Of a stretch of 61,014 nucleotides of DNA, positions 42,370 through 51,288 are shown in pieces (position 1 is the first letter of the stretch; each line of letters starts with the position of its first letter). The notes under the pieces are model-generated. The model was not told the origin of the DNA. It ran no database searches and saw only the letters and a program-made list of their open reading frames with translations. Source of the stretch: Pseudomonas sp. SLFW (GTDB taxonomy: Bacteria > Pseudomonadota > Gammaproteobacteria > Pseudomonadales > Pseudomonadaceae); contig NZ_JAAAKW010000023.1 of NCBI RefSeq assembly GCF_009905615.1, positions 1 through 61,014 of the forward strand. Direction: 5' to 3'. The position numbers and the translations under genes were made by a program.

Positions 42370-44286
42370 TCAAACCCTGAACCGGCCGACCAGCCCCTGC
42401 AGATGCGTGCCCAAACGTGCCAGTTCCACGCTGGAGGCCGCGGTTTCTTCACTGGCCGCTGAGGTCTGTTCCGACACATCCCGCACGTTCAGCACACTGC
42501 GGTTGATCTCTTCGGCCGTTGCACTTTGCTGCTCGGCGGCGGCCGCAATCTGCTGGTTCATGGACTGGATCGCGGACACGGTTCGGGTAATGCTTTCCAG
42601 CGCGCCACCAGCCCGACGGGTCAGTTCCACGCTGCTGGTCGTCAATTCACGGCTGTTGTCCATGATCGTCGCCACCTGTTGCGTGCCGTTCTGCAAGCCC
42701 GTGATCAGGTCTTCTATCTCTTCGGTGGATTTCTGCGTGCGCTGGGCCAGGCTGCGCACTTCATCGGCCACTACGGCGAAGCCGCGACCCGCTTCACCGG
42801 CCCGGGCGGCTTCGATGGCCGCGTTGAGCGCCAGCAAGTTGGTCTGCTGCGCGACCGACTTGATCACGTCCAGCACGCTGCCGATTTTGTCGCTTTCGCG
42901 CTTGAGTTCACCCATGGCCTCGGTGGAATGCCCCACTTCGGTGGCCAGACGCTCGATTTGAGCGATGGCCTCGCTCACGACCTTGTCGCCTTCACGGGCC
43001 TGCTGATCGGCCGCCACGGCGGCTTCTGAAGCCTCCTCGGCATTCCGTGCGACTTCTTGCACCGTGGCCGTCATCTGGTGCATGGCCGTAGCGACCTGGT
43101 CCGTCTCGACTTTCTGATTGTTAACCCCGGCGCTGGTCTGCTCGGTCACCGCGGACAGCTGCTCAGCGGCGCTGGCGATTTGCGTGACACCGTCGCTGAT
43201 GCCGCCGATCAGCTCGCGCAGGTTCACTGTCATGCGCTGAATGCCGCCTTGCAGCTGACCCAGTTCGTCACGGCGATCAATGCTCAAGTTGTGGGTCAAG
43301 TCGCCGGACGCGACGCGATCCACCGCGACGAGCGTGTGTTTCAACGGCAGGGTAATCTGGCGAGTAATGGCCCACGCCGCAAGGACCCCGAAAAACAGAG
43401 CCAGCGCTGTCGCCAGACTCAGCATCGATTGGGCCTGCGCACTGTCGGCGTCTCGCTTGGTATTTTGTGAGGTGGTCAATTTGTCACTCAGGTCGAGCAA
43501 CTGCTGACCGAACCCCTCCATCTTCTGCAGCGCCTGGCGGCTCACCAGTTGGGCGTCGCGGTATTGTGCGACTGCAGCGCCGTAACTTTTGAGGGCCAGA
43601 TTCGCCCGTTGCAGCTGCGGGATGTATTGGGACGAGACATCGCCCGCCAAGGTGTTCACGCCAACGATGGCTTCTTCGATGGCGGATGTGGCGCTCTTTT
43701 CGAAATCTGGATTGCCGCTGAAGGTGTAGCCGCGTACTTGAAAACGCGCCTGCTGAATCAGCTTGCTCACGCCCACGGCGCTGTTGAATTGCAGAATGTT
43801 GTCGTGCTGGATCAACGCCTCTTCGATCTTGTTGACCTCGTCCACGGCGGCGTCAGCGGCTGCGCCCAGATTCACGCGGCTGGCTTCACGGGCTTGAATG
43901 GCTTTGGCCATGTCCTCGAATGTGCGACGGTAGTCAGTGGCGGCCTGGGTCTGAGCGTCCAGCAGCTTCAGATCGCTCCCGACCACGAGCTTGCCGTGGG
44001 CCGTCTTGAGCTCCGCGTCGAGATGGTCCAGCGCGGTCATGACGGCCTTCGCCGTATCAGGGCTGGCTTGGGTTTCGTAATTCATGCGTGCAATGCGTAG
44101 CGCCAGGGAATACTCATTGATCTGGGAGATCGTCGCGAGCTTCTCGCCGCGATCAATCAACGACCTCACGCCCGACCAGCCTGTTGCGGTGATGACCAGC
44201 GTCAACAGCAAAACCAGCCCGAACCCGATCCCGAGCTTACGACTGACACTGATATTTCCGAGGCGTTGGGCGGTCCAGCGATACAT
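42370..44286 (-). CDS. Methyl-accepting chemotaxis protein with HBM-type sensor
   Basis: Chemoreceptor of 638 residues: helix 1 (about 19-36), a helical periplasmic sensor of about 250 residues, helix 2 (288-306), HAMP and a signalling domain nearly identical to that of the neighbouring receptor. The sensor has LALRIARMNYE (about 61-71) and QARFQVRGYTFSG (179-191), which resemble the ligand-binding helices of HBM receptors (VRGY is also in McpS). The two sensors differ more than the signalling domains, as expected after duplication and change of ligand. About 180 bases separate it from rsmE. Confidence 0.9.
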   Translation of the reverse strand: MYRWTAQRLGNISVSRKLGIGFGLVLLLTLVITATGWSGVRSLIDRGEKLATISQINEYSLALRIARMNYETQASPDTAKAVMTALDHLDAELKTAHGKLVVGSDLKLLDAQTQAATDYRRTFEDMAKAIQAREASRVNLGAAADAAVDEVNKIEEALIQHDNILQFNSAVGVSKLIQQARFQVRGYTFSGNPDFEKSATSAIEEAIVGVNTLAGDVSSQYIPQLQRANLALKSYGAAVAQYRDAQLVSRQALQKMEGFGQQLLDLSDKLTTSQNTKRDADSAQAQSMLSLATALALFFGVLAAWAITRQITLPLKHTLVAVDRVASGDLTHNLSIDRRDELGQLQGGIQRMTVNLRELIGGISDGVTQIASAAEQLSAVTEQTSAGVNNQKVETDQVATAMHQMTATVQEVARNAEEASEAAVAADQQAREGDKVVSEAIAQIERLATEVGHSTEAMGELKRESDKIGSVLDVIKSVAQQTNLLALNAAIEAARAGEAGRGFAVVADEVRSLAQRTQKSTEEIEDLITGLQNGTQQVATIMDNSRELTTSSVELTRRAGGALESITRTVSAIQSMNQQIAAAAEQQSATAEEINRSVLNVRDVSEQTSAASEETAASSVELARLGTHLQGLVGRFRV

Positions 44287-44434
44287 GACGATTCCTTGCT
44301 GATTGTTTTTTGGGACGTCACGCTATCGGCAAGTGCGCACCAATCTGAAGCAGAGCGAGGATGGCATATCGGCCAAGAGTCGTTGCAATGGGAAGAGCCT
44401 GGAATCGAAGACGTTGGAATCGCGCCGCGATGCC

Positions 44435-44455
44435 GCCTCTGCCTTCGGCAGAAGC
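44435..44455. terminator. Hairpin after rsmE
   Basis: A 9-bp stem (GCCTCTGCC / GGCAGAAGC, one G-T pair) with loop TTC, just downstream of the rsmE stop on the minus strand. There is no T-tract; the GCC-TTC-GGC core resembles the family C REP arms. Confidence 0.45.
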
Positions 44456-44466
44456 CTGAGCCCGGC

Positions 44467-45174
44467 TTAGAACAACCGGGCGAGGAGGGCAGTCACGGCG
44501 GTTTCGACCCGCAGGATGCGGTCGCCGAGCTGCACAGGGTTCAGGCCGGATTCGCGCAGCAGGTCGACTTCGTAGGGAATCCAGCCGCCTTCCGGGCCGA
44601 TGGCCAAAGTGACCGGCTCATTGACCGCACGCGGGCAGGCCGGGTAATCGCCGGGATGCCCAACCAACCCAAGCGTCCCCTCAACGATGGCAGGCAGCCG
44701 GTCTTCGACGAACGGCTTGAAGCGTTTCTCGATGATGATCTCAGGCAACACGCTGTCCCGGGCCTGTTCCAACCCCAGGATCAGTTGCTCACGAATCGCC
44801 CCAGGCTCCAGAAACGGCGTCTGCCAGAAGCTTTTCTCGACGCGGTAACTGTTGACCAGAATGACCTTGGGCACACCCATGGTGGCAACGGTCTGAAACA
44901 CCCGGCGCAGCATTTTGGGGCGGGGCAGGGCGAGCACCAGGGTCAGCGGCAGTTTAGCGGGAGGCTCACGGTCGAAACTGACAGACAGTTCCGCCTCGCG
45001 GGGTTCGAGACGCAGTAACTGCGCGCTGCCGAGCAAACCGCCCACGCGTCCAACGCGCAGGCTGTCGCCGACCTCCGAACGATGCACCTCTAGCATGTGT
45101 GTGAGGCGCCGATCGCGCAACACCACCCGATCAGCCGAGATGAAGTCGGCCTCTTCCAGAAGCAGCAGGTTCAC
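44467..45174 (-). CDS. rsmE: 16S rRNA (uracil-1498-N3)-methyltransferase
   Basis: SPOUT-class methyltransferase that adds a methyl group to U1498 of 16S rRNA in the small subunit. The GTG at 45174 overlaps the tatC stop (GTGA) and gives 235 residues starting NLLLLEEADF, as in the family; the longer open frame is not supported. Motifs AIGPEGGWIPYEVDLL and LGDRILRVETAVTALLA form the S-adenosylmethionine-binding knot near the C-terminus. It is the last gene of the ubiE-to-tatC run. Confidence 0.95.
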   Translation of the reverse strand: MNLLLLEEADFISADRVVLRDRRLTHMLEVHRSEVGDSLRVGRVGGLLGSAQLLRLEPREAELSVSFDREPPAKLPLTLVLALPRPKMLRRVFQTVATMGVPKVILVNSYRVEKSFWQTPFLEPGAIREQLILGLEQARDSVLPEIIIEKRFKPFVEDRLPAIVEGTLGLVGHPGDYPACPRAVNEPVTLAIGPEGGWIPYEVDLLRESGLNPVQLGDRILRVETAVTALLARLF

Positions 45175-45965
45175 GGCTGGGTCGCTGGCGGCTGGTCTTG
45201 CTCGTCTTCGGCTTTCTCGTCGTCTTCGTGGTCGCCGCGTTTGGTGACCATCGAGCTGCACAACACGCCGATTTCAAACAGCAGCCACATCGGCACGGCC
45301 AGCAGCGTCTGGGAGAAAATGTCCGGCGGCGTAAGGATCATGCCGACCACAAAGCACCCGATCACCACATAGGGGCGAATCTTCTTCAGGTACTTCACGT
45401 CGACGATGCCGATCCACACCAGCAACACAACCGCGACCGGGATCTCAAACGCCACGCCGAACGCCAGGAACAGCGTCATGACGAAATCCAGATAACTGGA
45501 GATGTCCGTCATCATCGACACCCCTTCCGGGGTCACGCTGGCGAAGAAGTGAAAGATCAGCGGGAACACCAGGAAGTAGGCGAAGGCCATCCCGGCGTAG
45601 AACAGAATGATGCTGGAAATCAGCAGCGGCACCGCCACGCGTTTTTCGTGTTTGTACAGGCCTGGCGCGATGAAGCCCCAGATCTGGTACAGGATGACCG
45701 GCATTGCCAGGAACAGCGCCACCATCATCGTCAGCTTGAACGGGGTCAGAAACGGCGAGGCCACATCAGTGGCGATCATCGTCGCGCCCTCGGGCAAGAA
45801 CTTGCGCAGTGGCGCCGAGACGAAGGTGTAGATCTTCTGCGTGAAGTAGAACAGCGCACCGAAGATCACGAAGATCGCCAGCACGCAACGCAACAGGCGC
45901 GAGCGCAGCTCAGTGAGGTGCGAGACCAGCGGCATTTGCTGGTCGTTTTCCGGGATTTCGCTCAT
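45171..45965 (-). CDS. tatC: Sec-independent protein translocase TatC
   Basis: Receptor component of the twin-arginine system that exports folded proteins. The 264 residues have six membrane helices and the key N-terminal motifs SHLTELRSRLLR (residues ~15-26, the signal-peptide site) and the first-periplasmic-loop FVSAPLRKFLPEG. The C-terminal tail is acidic (DDEKAEDEQDQ). It overlaps tatB by 4 bases and rsmE by 4. Confidence 0.97.
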   Translation of the reverse strand: MSEIPENDQQMPLVSHLTELRSRLLRCVLAIFVIFGALFYFTQKIYTFVSAPLRKFLPEGATMIATDVASPFLTPFKLTMMVALFLAMPVILYQIWGFIAPGLYKHEKRVAVPLLISSIILFYAGMAFAYFLVFPLIFHFFASVTPEGVSMMTDISSYLDFVMTLFLAFGVAFEIPVAVVLLVWIGIVDVKYLKKIRPYVVIGCFVVGMILTPPDIFSQTLLAVPMWLLFEIGVLCSSMVTKRGDHEDDEKAEDEQDQPPATQP

Positions 45966-46474
45966 GGGGCTCGTGGGGGCTGTGTCGAATCGTTGGCGGA
46001 GGGCGCGCCCGGCACGGCCGTGGGCGTAGTGGCCACCGGAGCGGGCGCAGGTGTCGCGACAGGCGGAACAGGCTCGGGCTGCGCAGCGGGCGGCGTGACC
46101 GACGCGCTTTCAGCAGGCGCTGCCGGGCCAATGTCGGCGCTCGGTGGCGTAGGCGCGGCACCCATGATCGGCGCGGCGGGCTCGCTGACCGGCTGAACCG
46201 CTGGCGGCACGACGGGCGCCGCCGCTTGCTGCGGTTGCATGATTTTGCGCGCTTCTTCTTCCAGCGAAAGAATGTGCTCGTTGTGCAATTGACGACGAAT
46301 TTCATCGGCGCCGATTTCGCGCTCAACTTCCTGTTTGATCGCGTTGAAGCTGCGTTTCAGACGCCCGATCCAAAGCCCGGCCGTCCGCGCTGCCCCCGGC
46401 AAACGCTCGGGGCCCAATACCAGCAGGGCAACGAGGCCGACCAGCAGCAGTTCAGAGAAGCTGATACCAAACAT
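45962..46474 (-). CDS. tatB: Sec-independent protein translocase TatB
   Basis: Forms the signal-binding complex with TatC. The 170 residues begin MFGISFSELLLVGLVALLVLGPERLP, with the membrane helix, the E-L motif and the GPERLP hinge, followed by an amphipathic helix and a long Pro/Ala-rich tail (about 90-170). It lies 10 bases after tatA and overlaps tatC by 4 bases. Confidence 0.96.
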   Translation of the reverse strand: MFGISFSELLLVGLVALLVLGPERLPGAARTAGLWIGRLKRSFNAIKQEVEREIGADEIRRQLHNEHILSLEEEARKIMQPQQAAAPVVPPAVQPVSEPAAPIMGAAPTPPSADIGPAAPAESASVTPPAAQPEPVPPVATPAPAPVATTPTAVPGAPSANDSTQPPRAP

Positions 46475-46484
46475 GCGTCACGAC

Positions 46485-46757
46485 CTAGTCTTTGCGGATG
46501 GGCTCTTCGACTTTCTGCGCAGTGCCGTCGATGGTGTGCGGCTGATACGGCGGCTGAGTCGGTGGAACAGGCTGCGCGGTCGGCTGTGGCTGAACAGGCG
46601 GTTGTTCGGTCGGTTTTTCTTCGTCGTTCATGGCCTTGCGGAAGCCTTTGATCGACTCGCCAACGTCAGTGCCCAGGTTTTTCAGTTTCTTGGTGCCGAA
46701 GACCAATACGACGACCACAAGAATGACGATCCAGTGTTTCCAGTCAAAAATGCCCAT
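46485..46757 (-). CDS. tatA: Sec-independent protein translocase TatA
   Basis: Pore-forming component of the Tat system. The 90 residues have one membrane helix (WIVILVVVVLVFGTKKLKNLG), the FGTKKLK hinge and the amphipathic helix GESIKGFRKAM, then a Pro/Gln-rich tail. The gene follows hisE after 42 bases. Confidence 0.96.
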   Translation of the reverse strand: MGIFDWKHWIVILVVVVLVFGTKKLKNLGTDVGESIKGFRKAMNDEEKPTEQPPVQPQPTAQPVPPTQPPYQPHTIDGTAQKVEEPIRKD

Positions 46758-46799
46758 GACGCGTTCCTCACAATGATTTCAGGGCTCGCAGGCCCGTGT

Positions 46800-47132
46800 T
46801 TAATCCGTCGAACGAGCAGCTTTTTCGACGTGTCCGGACAGGCCGAAGCGGCGGTCCAGTTCATCGAGTACGGCTTGCGGGTGCTGGCCCAGCGCTGCGA
46901 GCATCACCAGGCTATGAAACCACAAGTCTGCCGTTTCGTAGATGACATCGCTGCAGTCCCCGCTGACGGCGGCGTCCTTGGCAGCGATGATGGTTTCGAC
47001 CGACTCTTCACCGACCTTCTCCAGAATCTTGTTCAGCCCCTTGTGATAGAGACTGGCGACGTAGGAGGAGTCGGCAGCCGCGCCTTTGCGCTCTTCGAGC
47101 ACTTGGGCGAGGCGAGACAGGGTATCGGTCAT
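46800..47132 (-). CDS. hisE: Phosphoribosyl-ATP pyrophosphatase
   Basis: Second step of histidine synthesis: it cleaves phosphoribosyl-ATP to phosphoribosyl-AMP and diphosphate. The 110 residues form a MazG-like helical fold with the metal-binding EESVETIIAAKD and YETADLWFHSLVML motifs. It is separate from hisI (2 bases between them), as is usual in Pseudomonas; enterobacteria have a fused hisIE. Confidence 0.96.
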   Translation of the reverse strand: MTDTLSRLAQVLEERKGAAADSSYVASLYHKGLNKILEKVGEESVETIIAAKDAAVSGDCSDVIYETADLWFHSLVMLAALGQHPQAVLDELDRRFGLSGHVEKAARSTD

Positions 47133-47134
47133 GT

Positions 47135-47539
47135 TCAGTGTCCTGCGTGATAAATGGCGTGCGGGTCTTTGAGGACCGGGTCCGCGGTCTTCCAGCCAGC
47201 ATCGTCGCCTGCACCGTCAAAAACCCGGTAGAAACAGCTTTCGCGGCCGGTGTGGCAGGCGATCCCGCCGATCTGCTCGACCATCAGAATGATGACGTCG
47301 GCGTCGCAGTCCAGACGGAGTTCGTGCAATTTCTGCACATGGCCCGATTCTTCGCCTTTGCGCCACAATTTGCCACGGGAGCGCGACCAGTAGATGGCGC
47401 GGTTCTCGGTGGCCGTCAGGCTCAGCGCTTCGCGGTTCATCCAGGCCATCATCAGGACGCGCCCGGTCTTGTGGTCCTGCGCAATCGCTGGCACCAAACC
47501 GTCACTGTCCCATTTAATCTCGTCCAGCCAGTCTTTCAT
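47135..47539 (-). CDS. hisI: Phosphoribosyl-AMP cyclohydrolase
   Basis: Third step of histidine synthesis: it opens the adenine ring of phosphoribosyl-AMP. The 134 residues carry the family signatures WDSDGLVPAIAQD, VLMMAWMNREAL, and the Zn/Mg cluster LDCDADVIILMVEQIGGIACHTGRESCF with three cysteines (about 84, 101 and 108). It begins the hisI-hisE-tatABC-rsmE stretch, 56 bases after ubiB. Confidence 0.96.
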   Translation of the reverse strand: MKDWLDEIKWDSDGLVPAIAQDHKTGRVLMMAWMNREALSLTATENRAIYWSRSRGKLWRKGEESGHVQKLHELRLDCDADVIILMVEQIGGIACHTGRESCFYRVFDGAGDDAGWKTADPVLKDPHAIYHAGH

Positions 47540-47595
47540 CGTCGGCTCCGGCCGATGGGTGGGTGGGTTAGTGTGCCAGCGGCTTGCCCCGATGG

Positions 47596-49215
47596 CTATC
47601 GGCGCACGACCAGATAGAGCCCGGCGACCAGCATCAGCAGCGCGGGCCAGGCACTCAGGGCGATCAATTCGTCACCTGATTGAGTATGGGCCGTCGCCAG
47701 CACCACGCCACCGCCCAGCAATGCCGCGCCGATCAGACGCAACGCCCAGTGGTCGCCCTTGCGCGTGTACGGAGGCGCGGGATCGGAAGTGTGCGGCTGC
47801 GAGAGGCGCTCCAGCAGATCGCGTGTCATGTTCGCCAGATGTGGAATCTGTTCGACCTGGGATTGCAGGTTGCCGATCAGCGTTTTAGGACTGACGCGCT
47901 CGCGCATCCAGCGTTCCAGAAACGGCTGCGCGGTGCTCCACAAGTCCAGTTCCGGGTACAACTGACGGCCCAGGCCTTCGATGTTGAGCAGGGTTTTCTG
48001 CAACAGCACCAGTTGCGGCTGCACTTCCATGTTGAAGCGACGCGCGGTCTGGAACAGGCGCATCAGCACCTGACCGAAGGAAATGTCTTTGAGCGGTTTC
48101 TCGAAGATCGGCTCGCACACGGTACGAATCGCGGCTTCAAACTCGTTGAGTTTGGTCTCAGCGGGCACCCAGCCTGAGTCGATGTGGAGCTGTGCGACGC
48201 GGCGATAATCCCGCTTGAAGAACGCGAACAGGTTGCGCGCCAGATAGTCCTGGTCTTCCGGCGTGAGGCTGCCGACGATGCCACAGTCGATGGCGATGTA
48301 TTGCGGGTCCCACGGCGAAACCGTGCTGACGAAAATGTTGCCAGGGTGCATGTCGGCGTGAAAGAAGCTGTCTCTGAACACTTGGGTGAAGAACAGCTCC
48401 ACGCCACGCTCGGCGAGTTTCTTCATGTCGGTGCGCTGATCCGCGAGGGTCGCCAGATCGGTTACCTGAACGCCGTAAATCCGCTCCATGACCAGCACTT
48501 TCGGGCGGCACCAGTCCCAATAGACCTGAGGCACGTACAGCATCGTCGAGCCTTCGAAGTTGCGGCGCAGCTGGCTGGAGTTCGCCGCTTCGCGTAACAG
48601 GTCGAGTTCGTCGTAGATGGTCTTCTCGTAGTCGGCGACCACGTCCACCGGGTGCAGCAGGCGGGCGTCGGCAGACAAACGCTCGGCGATCTTGGCGAGG
48701 ATGAAGAGCCACGCCAGGTCCGAGCCGATGACCGGCTTGAGGCCCGGACGCACGACTTTCACGACGACTTCTTCGCCGGTCTTGAGGCGAGCGGCGTGAA
48801 CCTGCGCCACCGACGCGGACGCCAACGGCGCAACATCGAAACGGCTGAACACGTCGTTGATTTTCGCGCCCAACTGCGACTCGATCAGGGCAATGGCCTT
48901 TTCGGATTCGAACGGCGGCACGCGGTCCTGGAGCATCATCAGCTCGTCGGCGATGTCTTCGGGCAGCAGGTCGCGGCGGGTCGAAAGCAACTGGCCGAAC
49001 TTGATGAAGATCGGCCCCAGGTCCTGCAACGCCAAGCGAAGGCGCGCACCTCGAGTCAGCTCGCTTTTGCGTCGGGGAATCCAGCGCCACGGCAGCACGA
49101 AGCGCACGGCGAGCAGCCACCACGGCAGTGGCAGGGCGAACAAAAGATCATCGAGGCGGTAACGGATTACGACACGCTGGATGCGAAACAGGCGGCGGAC
49201 GGCAAGCAGGCTCAT
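47596..49215 (-). CDS. ubiB: Ubiquinone biosynthesis ATPase/kinase-like UbiB
   Basis: Atypical kinase-like (ADCK/ABC1) membrane protein required for ubiquinone synthesis; it has ATPase activity and probably helps extract lipid intermediates. The 539 residues contain the invariant KFGQLLSTRRDLLP (about residues 72-85), HADMHPGNIFV and AIDCGIVGSL, and two C-terminal membrane helices (about 490-538) ending LYLVVRR. It overlaps ubiJ by 4 bases (ATGA) and works with UbiJ in the Ubi metabolon. Confidence 0.96.
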   Translation of the reverse strand: MSLLAVRRLFRIQRVVIRYRLDDLLFALPLPWWLLAVRFVLPWRWIPRRKSELTRGARLRLALQDLGPIFIKFGQLLSTRRDLLPEDIADELMMLQDRVPPFESEKAIALIESQLGAKINDVFSRFDVAPLASASVAQVHAARLKTGEEVVVKVVRPGLKPVIGSDLAWLFILAKIAERLSADARLLHPVDVVADYEKTIYDELDLLREAANSSQLRRNFEGSTMLYVPQVYWDWCRPKVLVMERIYGVQVTDLATLADQRTDMKKLAERGVELFFTQVFRDSFFHADMHPGNIFVSTVSPWDPQYIAIDCGIVGSLTPEDQDYLARNLFAFFKRDYRRVAQLHIDSGWVPAETKLNEFEAAIRTVCEPIFEKPLKDISFGQVLMRLFQTARRFNMEVQPQLVLLQKTLLNIEGLGRQLYPELDLWSTAQPFLERWMRERVSPKTLIGNLQSQVEQIPHLANMTRDLLERLSQPHTSDPAPPYTRKGDHWALRLIGAALLGGGVVLATAHTQSGDELIALSAWPALLMLVAGLYLVVRR

Positions 49216-49835
49216 GCGTTATCGCTGGATTTGAGGGAGTGGGCCAGACGCTCGAAGCGGGCTTCGAGGCGTTCCAGGTCTTGTTGGGTCTGATCCAGTT
49301 CGGCGAAGCGGGCTTCAGCCTCGCGTTTGCCGACCAGGGTGCGGGATTCTTCGGCCAGGTATTCGGCCAGGTTGTGGCTCAGGCTCGCCATGCTCTCGCG
49401 GGTCCAGCGTGCGCTGTTGCGCAGGTGGCCACCCATCAGCGGCGTGGCGACTGGGCCGAGCCAGCGTTGCAGCTCGTATTCCCAGTCGAGGTCGAGATCC
49501 TGCAATACGCCCACCAACTCCAGCAGCACGGCGCTTTCGCCATCCAGCTCGACCTCCGGGCTGTGCAGCACGGCGTTCTTGTCCTTGCTCAGCGCAAGGC
49601 GCATGAGGCTGGCAGCCGGGGCGCGCAGGGTCACGTCAGCGCCTGCTTCCCAGCGCGAGGCCAACATCAGGCCTTCGTCGCTGGGCAGAATGTGCAGGTG
49701 AAACGCCGGGCTTGTGCATTCGACCGCAATCACCTTTCCGCTCAGGCGCTCAAGGCGTGGCAGGGCGGTGCTGTCCATTTGCAGCACACGGTTGATGCCG
49801 TGCTCGGCACTAGCGAGCAAGCCGCTGATCAGCAT
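49212..49835 (-). CDS. ubiJ: Ubiquinone biosynthesis accessory factor UbiJ
   Basis: Lipid-binding scaffold of the soluble Ubi complex, 207 residues. The N-terminal half is an SCP2-like sterol-carrier domain (LERLSGKVIAVECTSPAFHLHILPSDEG, ADVTLRAPAASLMRLAL). The C-terminal part is a coiled coil (about 165-205, EARFAELDQTQQDLERLEARFERLAHSL) expected to bind UbiK. It shares bases with both neighbours (ubiE stop, ubiB start), so the three are translationally coupled. Confidence 0.94.
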   Translation of the reverse strand: MLISGLLASAEHGINRVLQMDSTALPRLERLSGKVIAVECTSPAFHLHILPSDEGLMLASRWEAGADVTLRAPAASLMRLALSKDKNAVLHSPEVELDGESAVLLELVGVLQDLDLDWEYELQRWLGPVATPLMGGHLRNSARWTRESMASLSHNLAEYLAEESRTLVGKREAEARFAELDQTQQDLERLEARFERLAHSLKSSDNA

Positions 49836-50605
49836 CAGGGCTTGATACCACGGTGCAGGGCGACGATGCCGGACGTCATGTTGTGGTAGGTCACGCGATC
49901 GAAACCGGCCTCTACCATCATTGACTTCAGGGTTTCCTGATCCGGGTGCATGCGGATCGATTCGGCCAGGTAATGATAGCTTTCCGAATCATTGGTGATC
50001 AGCTTGCCCGCCAACGGCATGAACGCGAACGAATAGGCGTCATAAACCTTGGACATGACTTTGTTGGTCGGCTTGGAGAATTCCAGCACCAGCAGGCGGC
50101 CACCCGGTTTAAGGACGCGCAGCATCGAGCGGATGGCGTCTTCCTTGTGCGTGACGTTGCGCAGGCCGAAGGCAATGGTCACGCAGTCGAAATGGTTGTC
50201 CGGGAACGGCAGCTTTTCAGCGTCGGCCTGGACGAACTTGATATTGCCCGCCACACCACGGTCGAGCAGGCGGTCGCGACCGACTTTCAGCATCGACGCG
50301 TTGATGTCGGCCAGCACCACTTCACCGGTCGGACCGACCAGGTGGGAGAATTTCTTGGCCAAATCGCCCGTACCGCCTGCGATGTCCAGCACGCGGTTGC
50401 CGGTGCGCACACCGGAAAGCTCGATGGTGAAGCGTTTCCAAAGACGGTGCATGCCGCCGGACAGCACGTCGTTCATCAGGTCGTACTTGGCCGCCACGGA
50501 ATGGAAAACCTCGGCGACTTTCTCGGCCTTCTGGCTTTCAGCGACGGTTTTGTAACCGAAGTGGGTGGTGGGTTCGGCATCGCTGCCTTTGCGCGGATCG
50601 TTCAT
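49835..50605 (-). CDS. ubiE: Ubiquinone/menaquinone C-methyltransferase UbiE
   Basis: S-adenosylmethionine-dependent C-methyltransferase of ubiquinone (and menaquinone) synthesis. The ATG at 50605 gives the usual 256 residues (NDPRKGSDAEPTTHFGYKTV); 25 further codons upstream are open but not family-like. Motifs: VLDIAGGTGDLAKKF (SAM loop), ADINASMLKVGRDRL, AFGLRNVTHKEDAI. It is first in the ubiE-ubiJ-ubiB-hisI-hisE-tatABC-rsmE run and divergent from the PHA genes. Confidence 0.97.
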   Translation of the reverse strand: MNDPRKGSDAEPTTHFGYKTVAESQKAEKVAEVFHSVAAKYDLMNDVLSGGMHRLWKRFTIELSGVRTGNRVLDIAGGTGDLAKKFSHLVGPTGEVVLADINASMLKVGRDRLLDRGVAGNIKFVQADAEKLPFPDNHFDCVTIAFGLRNVTHKEDAIRSMLRVLKPGGRLLVLEFSKPTNKVMSKVYDAYSFAFMPLAGKLITNDSESYHYLAESIRMHPDQETLKSMMVEAGFDRVTYHNMTSGIVALHRGIKP

Positions 50606-50746
50606 ATCGCTGTCACCGGAATAAAGTGCCGCCATTCTAATCGTCGGGGCTGGCTTTGTCTTGACAAGGCTCACCGCCAACAGTTTCTTCGCCGAACGCC
50701 GCTGGTATAGTGGCCCGACGATTTACGCCGATGAAGGAGCCCGCCG

Positions 50747-51025
50747 ATGGCCCGTATTACCGTGGAACGCCCGCATGCACTGGGCAAGGACAAGGCTCGC
50801 GAGAAAGCCGAGCTGCTGGCTGAGAAGCTGGGCGACAAATATGGCATCGAGCACAGCTGGAACGGCGACACCGTGTCGCTGGAAGGCAAGGGCGCCAAAG
50901 GCACCGTTGAGGTGGAAGACGCGCTGGTGCGGGTCAACATCGAGCTGAATTTCTTCCTGTCGGCGATGAGCACCACGATCCAGTCTGAGGTCGAGCGGCA
51001 GCTGGATAAAGCGCTTATTGCCTGA
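50747..51025 (+). CDS. Polyhydroxyalkanoic acid system family protein
   Basis: Small acidic/basic protein of 92 residues (PHA granule-region protein family). It reads MARITVERPHALGKDKAREKAELLAEKLGDKYGIEHSW near the start and ends FFLSAMSTTIQSEVERQLDKALI. GAAGGAG stands eight bases before the ATG. The family is found next to phaI/phaF in pseudomonads, but its role is not established. It has its own promoter region shared with the divergent ubiE gene, and a REPIN separates it from phaI. Confidence 0.88.
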   Translation: MARITVERPHALGKDKAREKAELLAEKLGDKYGIEHSWNGDTVSLEGKGAKGTVEVEDALVRVNIELNFFLSAMSTTIQSEVERQLDKALIA

Positions 51026-51083
51026 CGGCCTATTTTTAGGAGCGTGGCTTGCGGGCGCTAGCGCTGTAACGTAGGCCGAAAGT

Positions 51084-51174
51084 CTGTAGGAGTGAGCTTG
51101 CTCGCGATAGCAGTTCGTCGGCCCTCGATGCGTCTACAGACATACCGCTATCGCGAGCAAGCTCACTCCTACAG
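51084..51174. repeat. REPIN (family A) upstream of phaI
   Basis: Inverted arms CTGTAGGAGTGAGCTTGCTC and complement, between the small PHA-system gene and phaI. Confidence 0.9.
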
Positions 51175-51288
51175 TTGCTCGTCGTGCTCATCGTCTAGGG
51201 TGAGCTTTCTAATTTTTCTCTCTACTTTGTGCCCATGCCCCCGTCTGCGGGGTGGTTCCTCCTATCCCTTTCGAGCGTGAGGTGCACC

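Noticed and set aside
51239..51252. Small hairpin in the phaI leader as a riboswitch
   Set aside because: Only a 5-bp stem with a 4-base loop; no second element or known riboswitch core.
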